The notes beneath the pieces were generated by a model that searched no databases, had not been told where the DNA came from, and saw only the letters and a program-made list of their open reading frames with translations. The position numbers and the translations under genes were made by a program. 64,000 nucleotides of DNA, from NCBI GenBank assembly GCA_917880885.1, contig OU862919.1, positions 12,728,001 to 12,792,000 of the forward strand. The letters are read 5' to 3'. Below are positions 23,218-34,600 of this stretch, piece after piece. Position 1 is the first letter of the stretch; each line of letters opens with the position of its first letter. This stretch comes from Limnephilus marmoratus. Lineage: Eukaryota; Arthropoda; Insecta; Trichoptera; Limnephilidae.

Positions 23218-23302
23218 CGTTAACTCCACATAGGAGGCTATGAGGAAAATAATTTCCCTCAGGGCCTATGTCATCTGAGATGCTGTGTGGAGGGTCTTTT
23301 AA
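23218..23302 (+). repeat. dispersed repeat family A, short copy
   Basis: Only the first part of the family is present: CTCCACATAGGAGGCTATG, ATAATTTCCCTCAGGGCC and ATGCTGTGTGGAGGG. It corresponds to the starts of 12350-12797 and 25722-26158. Confidence 0.7.
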
Positions 23303-23821
23303 TATGACAATTTATGCCACAATTACGTCTTGTTTGGTCAAGAAATGAAACAATATAGGATGGGGAGTCCTATAATAAATACTGCCTACCAACATGATTT
23401 TCCCCTCAGAATGTGTTTGCTTTGTTCAGCCATCATGAAGGTAGATTTGGAAGTTTTCCGCCATCAAAATAAGCCTAAAATATCCCGCCAATAATAGGCC
23501 ACTTGCATGGACTTCATAACGACTTGGAAAAAATCGTGTGGATAGATTTTTTTACTAAGATTACGAAAATGTTAGTAAAATTTTTTAGAAATGTACAGTT
23601 TTTTTTATTTTTAAATAAATAAATCCATTATTTGGGCTCGTGACGTCACTACATGAAAATGTCCCGTCGCCGAAAATGTTCCTATTAATTTTATAAAATT
23701 CCACACTGATTTATTTTTTTATATGGCATCACTTTGATTTCAGACGAATTTTTGAATTCGTTCACTAGATTTATTGTTTGTTCTCTGCGAACTTATCATT
23801 TGGTTTGATTTTTTGACAGAT

Positions 23822-23872
23822 GTTCTGAAGAGAACCCCGTACAATTAATGGGTACGGGGTTCTCTTCAGAAC
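23822..23872. repeat. 21-bp perfect hairpin
   Basis: The arm 23822-23842 starts GTTCTGAAGAGAACCCCG. The exact inverse is at 23852-23872 and the spacer is 9 bases (23843-23851). No surrounding element ends are obvious. Confidence 0.95.
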
Positions 23873-23899
23873 GTGAAGAGGATGTCGGTACATGTTTTA

Positions 23900-25260
23900 G
23901 AGGTATAATGATTATGGTGCTGATTTTAACAAAATAAAATTTTATAATATTCTTATTATTATTACAATTTACAAGTTCAAGTATATTACATTGAATTTAG
24001 TAATATAGACGCTGTACATTATAATGATTTATGATCAATAAGATGGGTCGAGGAAAAAAATATTTATGAGATGTAATATTTTTGGTATGCCTCCACGGAC
24101 ATATGAATATATCTGGACCTGCCCTAAGTGATAAAAACGTATTATTTCCCCCTCGCCATGGAACCGGCTGGAGCTCCTCCTTGGCGCCAGTTCGCCCCAT
24201 GGAGAGGGGATAGAACCTCGCTTGAATCTAAAATGTGTGACGTCATCATTCTTGCCGTGGGCAGCGCGAAGCTAACATCTATACATTTAACGAAATAACA
24301 CGCTTAAACGGCAGCTTGTGCTATACAACATACCTACATATCAATGTGCACATAGCGAATGTGGGCGTTTCCTTAGTGTGCTCGTCGCTGGTTACAGGGG
24401 TAAGTAAATTATGAAACATTTGTAAAAGTGTCTTAACTAAACACGGCAACAAAATATTGCTATGTAAAAACGGGCGAATCTTTTTGGGGTGTACATTTGG
24501 CCTACGCAAATATTTTATTAACGTAGCAAGCAATTCGCGCTCCCATGTAAAAAGGTCTATTCATTCAAAGCAGATTTTGCTTTTAAGAACTAAATGGTGA
24601 TATTATAATGCGAGATGCCTATATACTGTCGGATTGATTTTTCAACTAATCACAGTCATCTTCCCCTCTTCGCCCCCCCATAGTTTGGTTTTACCCCTCA
24701 CCTGTATCTTCTGGTCTATCCATTTGGATGTCTATGTATGCCTCGTTATTCTCCTGTGCCATTCGTGTGGAAAACATTATTTTTTTTAAAAATTATTTTC
24801 GGCTATGTAATTATCGTTTTTTCACATCTATAAAATTATGTCCCGTCTTTCCGGTTTATAAAAAATGGTCTGATTTTTCGGATTGAAATTTTCAAAAAAT
24901 CCCCAGGGTTTCAAAAATACGATTAAAAAAAAAAAAATACAGAATGTCTTAGAATATTTGCCTAAACCGGAAAAAAAATTAAAAAAATGTGATGCAAGTA
25001 GCCTATTGCTCCCTCCCAACTGTTTGTTTAACAGAGTGGCCGCAAACATCCCCAGTCAAGGGGTGGCTTGATGTGGCAAACAGCATTGAACTTTTATAAT
25101 CACTTTTTGTCTTCCAATAAAATCATATTGTCTAAAATTTTTTTTGTTATTTATTTTTATTTTTAAGTTTATGAGTAAAACCTCAAATTGTAATATTTAA
25201 TTAGAATGAAGACAATCGAAACTCAATCGAAAATCTAGAGACAGAAAAATCAGAAAACGA
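23900..25260. other. about 1.3 kb without a gene upstream of the first seen TRIM exon
   Basis: One GC-rich island at about 24130-24225 (CCATGGAACCGGCTGGAGC) stands out but has no frame that splices into the TRIM RING exon in phase. The missing TRIM 5' exon was searched for here and not found. Confidence 0.4.
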
Positions 25261-25263
25261 TAT

Positions 25264-25333
25264 TGGCACCTCTGCGACACGAACCCAGACCTTCTGCTTA
25301 TATGGCAACAGCTCTACCAACTGAGCTAGGGTG
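25264..25333 (-). repeat. tRNA-derived sequence (SINE head or tRNA pseudogene)
   Basis: The minus strand reads TAGCTCAGTTGGTAGAGC, a textbook A-box/D-arm, then GGTCTGGGTTCGTGTC as T-arm/B-box. The T-arm pairing is imperfect (loop GTTCGTG) and the acceptor stem pairs weakly. It abuts an RTE fragment at 25340. Confidence 0.55.
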
Positions 25334-25339
25334 TCTGAC

Positions 25340-25440
25340 TTCTTCTACCATTCACATTTGCATCATATATTCTTTTTACACTACTTTCTTCGCTCATTCG
25401 CTCTACGTGCCCAAACCATCTGAGGGTCCCTTTCTTAATT
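25340..25440 (-). mobile_element. RTE LINE fragment
   Basis: The minus strand repeats the 11760-11860 stretch of the RTE copy: GGGACCCTCAGATGGTTTGG, GAGCGAATGAGC and GATGCAAATGTGAATGGT. It is only about 100 bp and ends at the tRNA-like unit. Confidence 0.7.
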
Positions 25441-25582
25441 TTGCTCATTATTGACAATATTTTTTGATTTTGAGAAGAATCTGCATTATTTATTTGTGGT
25501 GATAAATGTATCCTTCACTGCTTCTGTAGTGATGTCTATAAATGATATAAATATAAAGCTGGTGTTGTCTCCCTTGTTGCAG

Positions 25583-25697
25583 GCACCTATGATGGCAGTG
25601 AGCACACGCCCAAGCTACTGCCCTGCTCGCACTCCGTCTGCCTCCACTGTTTGGGACGCATCGCCGCTGCACACACCAGGGATGTTGGACACTTTCG
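25583..25697 (+). CDS. TRIM exon: RING finger, first half
   Basis: The acceptor TTGTTGCAG and donor GTAATA flank it. It encodes YDGSEHTPKLLPCSHSVCLH followed by CLGRIAAAHTRDVGHF. The C-x-H-x2-C-x2-C spacing supplies RING ligands 3 to 6. Ligands 1 and 2 must come from an upstream exon ending in phase 1. Confidence 0.88.
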
Positions 25698-28600
25698 GTA
25701 ATACATGTTTTTTTTTATATTAGCTCCACACGGGAGGCCCTGTAGAAAATAATTTCCCTCAGGGCCTATGTCATCTTAGGGATGCTGTGTGGTGGTTTTT
25801 TTTTGAGGAAAAGAAAGAGAGGAAGTTCTGAGAAGAAAATAGGTTAGAGGGGTGGGTAGGAATCTGGGGCTCAGTGAGTCCAGGAGTGAAGGACATATGA
25901 ATCCATCCCTCCAACTCCAGTGCAAGGCGATGGGTCGAGAGATTTTGGCTAGAGGATAAAAGATCTCCCTCAACCAGTCTCTCTCGATCCTGCCCACCAT
26001 GCAGCAGGTGGGAAGACTTATCGGCCGCCAAGACCTCGGCTGGCACCCCTGCTAAGTCACCAAACGTAGCGAATTACTGGGGGTGACCTATGGCAGAGGT
26101 GTTGGTTATCCAATAAATGGTTCCCGGGGCGGCGGTACCCATACCTGCCTCCCAAATTGAAAATACTTATTTTAACTCTACATGTGAATCAACCCATTTC
26201 TTTTTTTTATCTATGTCCTTTGGGTTCAGAGTCTGTAGTTCAGAGTCGTAATGGCAATATGCTGTGTCTCCAAAAAGCTAGTTTTGAGATAAATGACTTT
26301 AAACTCTTTTGGACATTTTGTGACTTTCCCCGCAAACTAAGAATAGAAATAATTTCGAATTTGCAAAATAAAAAATAATTTTAAAAACATAAACAAAATT
26401 AAAATTTCAATTAGTTTTTAAGAGATACCTACAGAAGGAAAACAAATGCCCAGCTGATAAAATCGTTTCTAACCCTACACAACTGACAAACAACCATATA
26501 TGGCCATTTATCAGCCGTTCAAAATCAGCAAGGACTTAAATATACCAGCAGCAACAAAGCTTGCCATCTAAATTCTGTTTCGTAATGTTAAATACATTAA
26601 TATCTGAAATGATTCTATTCAACAACAAGAGTTCTCCCCACCGGCATGACCATTGGCAAGTTAGTCCTGCAGGCCGGGAGATAAAAACCGAGATTACCAT
26701 TGGTAACATAAATAATACTACATAGCATAATAAGTAATACTATGAACTCTCAAATAGACCTTCGTCACTACAGAGGTTGTCCTACCATTGTTTACATTAA
26801 ATTTAAATCTGTACACCGTTTACGATGAATAAATAGGTATCCTTGGGTAAAGATGATTTTGAACTTATTGCAGATGTCCGATATGCCGTGAGCTGATCAC
26901 GATACCCCGGGGGGGAGTGGCGGCCCTCCCACCCTCCTTCCTGGTCAACCAGCTCCTGGATCTCATGTCCCGCCAGCGGAGAGAAGTCGTCCCAAAGTGC
27001 AGCACTCACACTAATCAGGTACATTTATTATTACATACACTTATCTTCTATACATCCAATTATCTTCTCTGAATCCATCCCTTTTTACCCACAACCCACA
27101 TCACCCAGATGCCGTATTTAAACTAGTCGATTTTTGCTGTGCAACTAGTCACCTTGTCGTGTGGTAGCGACTTGCCGCAAAGCCACTCTATTTTCGCGGT
27201 CAATTAATATCGCACGAGATTAGTTCCACTTTCTTTAAATGTTTTTAGCAGAACAGACATGCTACATGCCAGTGTCAAAATAATTTGTGACTTATGTAAT
27301 TCAAGAATCGCTTGTAGAATAATTTTTTTTTACCTTTAACAGCAACAAGTTTATGCGGCAAGTGATCGCCTGTGACTGACCTTTTCAGGGTCGATTTTTG
27401 TATCACGCTGCATGCAATCTGTCGCTGTATGGCAAAAGTCGAAATTTATTTTGGCACTTGTGGTTTCAGTCACTTGTGGCCTGCCGAAAAAACTATTTAC
27501 ATGGTCGAGAATTCGACTAGTGTAAATCTCGCAAGAGGGCTACTCTTTTTTGCCACTATATATTTTGTTTGATGTTCTGTTCCATGTTACAAAACGTTAC
27601 CAACTCAATAACTTAAATGTTTCGTATTAACGTTCATAAATACTCCAACATAAACCTTTCACTTAGTCGCTTTGAATTTCTTCCATATGTAAACAATTCT
27701 TATGTTGTTTTAGGAGCTGCTATTCTGCGAGACATGCGACTGCGTGTTTTGTGCTCTGTGCACGGGCGGGCCGCACAGCGACTCCCCCTGCGACCACACC
27801 ATCATCCCCTTCTCCATCGCCATCAAGCGCATGTCGGAGATCCTGCTCTACAAGGCTAACGAATGCCTCTCAAAGGTTGGTCAACCACTTTTATAAGTCA
27901 TTGTTCCATTCCATTTCGTTTCCAGGTGATTTATCCATTATAGCTAAATCACCAAATATGAAACATATAACTTGAGTGCAGTAGTGCAACAAAGGAACCT
28001 TTTATGTGAATTGAAAGAATATTTCTTGTCTTTGGTTCTTTCCTACCACACTCATAAGCGCCCCCACACTTCCACTTCCCGCGCCACTTCAGACCGCCGC
28101 GCAGAATAGTAAAGACCGATGGTAAGGTAACAAAGTGTGCGTGTGGGAGGTGCTATAGTCTGCATATTTGAGTGTAATTTTTTCCATCGACCAAATGCAT
28201 CTATGAAAGAAAACCACCACTAACCATTAGTGGCACTGTACAAAGTGACTGTTTTATTTCATATTATGTTAAAACCACAAAGTTATTGTAGTATGCATTA
28301 TTTAATGAATTTCAAATGCCAAACCACGAATTGATTGCTTGCTACGAAGATGTTATTTTTGCAACAATGCATCATTCTGTGCAATGATAATTTGTGACCT
28401 TTTTGAATGTAGGCTAACGCCCCGCCAGCTTGGTTTGAAGATATTGTACCTATGATACGGTTTTAGATTTTCACGGCCAAAAGTATTTTTGTTATTAGTT
28501 TTTGGGGTATTATGCCATGTTGCGCTACCTTAGCCTACCTTGATGTTGGACACTGCAACCCTGTCCGAAACGTTGGCTAAAGAAGGAGGTAGCGCAACAC

Positions 28601-31600
28601 GGCATGATACCCCAAAAACTAATAACAAAAATATTGTACCTATGTTTATTCATTTGTCATATCTGCCCTGTCTGGACCGCAGCTAATCGGAGTTCCCATA
28701 TCAATAAAAATCAGCCAATGCAATTATTATCACAGTCTGCCTGCTCCGTTCCAATTTTAAAAAAGATTCCTGCATTGCATTGTCGATAGTCTTAATTTAA
28801 ACCTTTTATCCTCCAACATCCATCTTTATATAATAATTTTGTTCGTTTCTTCCAGCTAAGCTCTGCGCGAGAAGGTGTAGCAGATGAACTGCGGCGATTG
28901 GAAGCTGCGCGCGAGGCTGGTGCGGAGGCGGCTGGTGCTTGCACGCGCGAACTAGCAGCTGCCGTGGAGCGCCGCCACCGCGAACTGCTGGCCGCGCTAG
29001 CTGCCGCCGCACAGCACAAACGCCGCCTGCTGGAGGATCAGCTCACACTGATCGACCAGGAGAGGTCCAAGGTATTAGAGAAGAGGCTTGGTTTTGAATT
29101 GTATTCCTGATGGTAGAAGCATCCCGGGACTACCTACTTTCTCAGATTTACGTAGACACCTTTTCAATAAGCATAACTTAGATAATGAATACTATTTCTG
29201 TCCTGCCATCTTGTGTCCTACTCTACGGCCTATCAACTGACGATAGTTAAAATGATTGTTTAATAATAAAAAAAGAGGATGGAAACACCCACATGAAGCA
29301 GCTTGTTAAAACACAAAAAAAATCCCGAAAGTAAATACTCTACTCAAATTTAAAGGAAAAAATGAGTAGGTACCTTACTGACCAATGCATCCTCACTAAT
29401 ACTCTACACAAATTTAAAACCCCTAGGTAGCCAAGAACAAAGGTGCGAAAATTTGACTTCCCGAATTTTGCTTAAATATCCGTATAAATATGAAAATGAA
29501 CTGATATTTTTATTTTTACATAACCCTGAATAGACATCCTACGTGAAAAAACACATTTGAAATGTGATTGATAATAAATAAATACCTTTATATGCATTTG
29601 AAAAAGGAACAAAAATGCTAAAACTGATGACTTTTCGGTTTTGACAACGGTCTGAAGTCAGTGAAGTCACAGATAAATTAATTACAAAAATTCTAGAGTT
29701 GCCACATGAATGAAATCTTTTCCCCTACCTATACTACACTACCTACCTACACTATAGAGATATTGGTGAAAGCGATTTTGACCTTGTTTTCATACAGTTT
29801 CTTTATACATAAGGGTCAAAATCGCATATAAAAAGTTTTTTTTTTGAAATTTCATAGGGGACACCGGTGTCCCCATGGCCTCCCCTGGGGACATAAAAAC
29901 CATAAATTCCATGCTACAAAATTATACAATTCCCTTCCAAATCAAATTAAAAATGCCATAGAGAAAAACAGGTTTAAAAACAGCTAAGTAAAAGGAAGCT
30001 GAGGAAATAATAAAAAAATGGTCAAGTAACACCAACACAACATGCAGTCAAAAAACGTGAAGATGAGAAAATCAGCACACATAATGATGATAAAATTAAC
30101 AAAAATAAAGATGCAGAAACAGTAACACCAACACAATTATCTAATCTGCCTTGCAATAAGAATTAGACCAGGTAAACCCTACGTCATCGACTACACGGAT
30201 GAAACTACTTTTAAGTGATAATGGGCATTTAGAAAACCTTAAAAAAGCTGGTCTGCCGGTGCGCCTCTTGGCAGGAGCCGCGCTCTATTATTATTATAAA
30301 TTTGTACAAAAGTATTAACACGCGACAGCGGTGAGGGGCACCGCGGCAGTTTTCGTAAGTGGTTTGGCGTCTAAAGGCTCACCTGACGGATGGGTACACT
30401 AGGAACTCTTAAATTATTTTTTTTTATATTTTTCGCTTATTTTTTTAAAATATGGCATTCAAAGTTTTTAAAAATATAGTGAAATAAAAATAATAAATAT
30501 AAATATAAACGAAAAATTAAAAAAAAAAAAAAATTTAAAAAATCATACACAAAAATTTGCCAGGCTGCTGGTCGGCAGACCGCGAAATTCTTATATGGAA
30601 TGATCTGGACTATAGTTATTCATTGGTTTCATTCGTGTAGTCGATGATGTAAAATCGACCAATTTTTTCCCCACTTTGACGCCGGCTGCCTCCGAACTTG
30701 CCAGGCTGCCGGTTGGCAGACCTGCTTTTTTCTCATTTTCAATCGACCTTTATCATATGAGACTATTCCCGTTCGTGTAGTCGATGACGTAATTTTGACC
30801 AAAAAATTCGCTGACTATTTCCATGACTGTGCGGCTCCTGCCAAGAGGCGCACCGGCAGACCAGCTTTTTTAAGGTTTTCTAAATGCCCATTATCACTTA
30901 AAAGTAGTTTCATCCGTGTAGTCGATGACGTAGGGTTTATCTATCTCGCCTCCCGGTCTAAATCTCTAGTGGAGAGGACTGTGAATGAACATATACTTTG
31001 TATTTAAATGTCAAAAAAATTAGAGTATCGACGCTGGTATCCACTAGCAATAATCTATCCACTGTTGGATGGACCCATTTCCACTTACCTATCATTGAAA
31101 TTTGTACAGTCGCAAACCAAGACTTTCTCAATACCCTAACCGAAATGCTTGTAACCTTTTTGTTATTGTTTGTTTATGGGAAGATGAAATTATGTAAGAT
31201 GAGACTACACTGCTTGAAAATAGTTGTTAGGAACTGTTGTGACTGTGGCTCCCCCAATATTAGAAATGTTGTGAGGCGAAAGGAAATCGGGGGATGAGAA
31301 AAACCTCTTAAGAGGTCAGCTTTGTGGTCACCCTCGATACATAACATCAACTCCCGGCTGCGGTTGAACTGATTCAAACATCCTACAACACCGGGCTATT
31401 TTCTATTCTATTAAAATCTAAGTTTCTATCCTACCTAGGTGGAGCAGGAATGTGTGGGTCTTCAGAGCCAGATAGAGGCGCGTGACATGTCTGCGCGCAT
31501 ATCCGCCCTCGGCGAGCACCTCGCTGGCGTGGTGGCACTGGCCGAGCCGCGAGAGAACTCCTTCCTGGCACTGGAGGTTCAGCACAACGACGCACTGCAC

Positions 31601-34600
31601 CGCATCAACACGGCGCTGCCCCAGCTAGGCAGGGTGCGCACTACCACCACCTACCCGCCCCTGTGTAGCGCTACTCTGGGTGAGTTATATCCCCTGACTG
31701 CTGACTGCTGATAGATTCGTGTCTGCCCTCTTGGTCCCACATAAAAACTTCTTGTTGGTGAATGATGATGGAGGTGCAGCTCAACCTGTACAAGTATCTT
31801 TCATTGACTCCACCGCTTTGGTGGTCCATGCAGTTTTGTCATAGCTCAACGACAGGTAATACGCTCCCATGCCATTTCTACCTATGTTTCCATTATCTAT
31901 GGTGCTAAGCAATTAAAAAATGATTTAGGTTGGGATGTTTCAAAGTCCTCCACATTGGATGACCGTTGAATCGACGATCAGCACAATTTATATTTTTTGT
32001 ACTTTTAAACTGTCCTCGTTAAGGCCCATTAACCAGCGGCTGAGAATTCAAATTGCAAAATCCTTGCAACTGTACAGGGCGGTTCCGATGAGAAAGATTG
32101 ATTATTCTCCATACCAGAATTTTTAACTAATAGCTCAATATCGATTTTATTTTATTAAAAATTTGCTTCAACATATACCATTCAAGTTTAGCCATAAAAA
32201 TGTTAAAAGGCATGATGATAAAATTATTAAAATGATGTACTTTTGTAATTATTTTTTGATCATACGTTTTTATAATTTTTCAATAATGTCAAAGTGAAAT
32301 AAGTGTGTAAAATAAATTTGAAATATATTCGGATACGATTTTAGATTTTCACGGCCAAAAGTATTTTAGTTATTAGTTTTTGGAATATTATGCCGCGTTG
32401 CGCTACCTCCTTCTTTAGCCACACACATCTGCTCTGATGATGGACACTGTAACGCTGTCCGAAATGTTGGTTAAAGAAAGAGGTAGCGCAACGCGGCATA
32501 ATATCCCAAAAACTGAAATATATTAGTTTGTAAGACCGTAAGTTCTAAGCCTGAACTCAACTCCAATATTCCATATAATTCTGAAATTTGCTCATTTAAA
32601 TAAAATTAATATATAAATTCATCTTTTCTTTCTCTGTAATTGTAAATGATGGCCTAGAACACCCTTGAAGGGTAAAAGCCAGAAATAATTGAAAAAAAGA
32701 CCGTAAATAAATAGACAAACTGAAGTACATATTTTCGTCGTAAAACACATTCGCGAATTTTTTTTTTAACTAAAATTTTAATTCTGAAAAGTAACTTTCC
32801 TAGATAATTTATTGATTTATTCTACTGTATAATATGATTACAGCATTTTGTTTGAAAATTTAATATACCTACATTGTATTTTTACATATAAGCAAGAGAT
32901 TATCTTATTTTTATCGATGATTTTCAGATATAATCTGTTGCCAATATTTTGTTGATATTCTATGTCAATAATGATATGAATTTTTCTAATTGTAAAATTT
33001 TTTGTAATATCTTACAGTATTTTATTTTCATTTTTGTAACATATTATCTATAAGCAGTTCTAAATATAAGCACTTAGACTAGCTCCCCAATTAGACCCGA
33101 GAATATTTCTCTACTAATTGGGTAACCATAAAAACTTATAATGTAACATATTATTGTTGTAAACATTTACTTTTCTTCTAAATTAAAAAAAAAAATTACA
33201 TATTTAAAATAAACATATTTTTTCAAAACTTAGAACATAACTTTACTAGATAAAATAGCAATCTTTCAAAATAAATTTATATTTTTTTGTAGAAAAGAAT
33301 CGACACGACAGTTATTCCTTCTTAAATGCGGATTCTCTCCCGATACAGCTTTTCATCAATTTTCAATCATATCTACTGTCTTTGAGTGTGTGTGCAAGTT
33401 TTGAATTGCACAAGATGTATAATGAATATTTTTGTATTTACAGAAGGACCAGTGGTGGCGGGCCTGGAGGCCAACGTGTTGCTGCGCACGGTCGACTACC
33501 ACGGCGACCCTCGCACTTCAGGGGGAGACCCGGTCACACTCAACGCGCGATACGACACCTCACCTGTTGAGCCTATTCCCTGCCATATATACGATCTGGA
33601 TGACGGCACTTACAGGTTAATATATTTCATTTTGGAAAATATTTACTTTGTGGTTAAAAATGTGTACATTACTGCATCCCTATCTATTTCTGCCTTCTGT
33701 TTCTTCCGTCTCTTTTTACACTGACACAAATAAATTTGTAATTGTTATCTTCTTAATTTTTTTTGACAGAAAAACAATGTAGTATTTTGTCCTAGTTTTT
33801 GACAGCTAAAATATTTTGAGACTCCCATGATCATGATGGAAATTATGTGATAAATACACTGTTGCATTTACCTAAAAATTCCGGGTGGAAAATCTGTATA
33901 ACCACTCGAGCTATGGCATATTTACAAAAAAAATTACTTGAGCGATGGAGGTTTCCAGGGGTTCAGGTTAGGATTAGCCCGCGCTCATTAAAAAAATTAT
34001 AACTCTGAATATTAATATGGAAACATATTAAAGCCAGTGAATCCACATATATATTTCATCGTTTATCCCACATTTTTTATAGATTTAAAAAATATATATT
34101 ATTTGGCAAAAACTGTCTACCTAAATTTAGGCAACCATGACTCAAGTAGTGTTGAGTACCTCATTCAAGAGGCACCTCAAATGTCCCATACAAACACGTA
34201 AAATGTCCCCCCACCTCACAATATGTATTTGTACCAACTCTTTTTCTTTGTATTACTGCAAATAATATGAAGGGGGGGCAAATATGAAGGAGGGACAAAT
34301 ATGAGGTGTGAGGTGGTTTGTTTTGTTGGACTACATTCATGTCATGTACGGGACAAATATGAGGTGAGGTGTGAGGTGGTTGGTGTATTGGACTACATGT
34401 CATGTCACATCGTCATGTATGGGACAAATATGAGGTGAGGTGTGAGGTGGTTGATGTATTAAACTACATGTCATGTCACGCATAGTTTGGGACAAATGTA
34501 TGAGGTGGTGAGGCGTGAAGTGTTTGTATATTCTATGACATTTTTGTATTAGAACCGTGAGGTGGTGATAGGGTAAGCCAATTCATATATTGTGAATACC

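Noticed and set aside
24130..24225. GC-rich island as the missing TRIM 5' exon
   Set aside because: No frame gives the expected C-x2-C of the RING with a phase-1 donor. It looks like part of a repeat.
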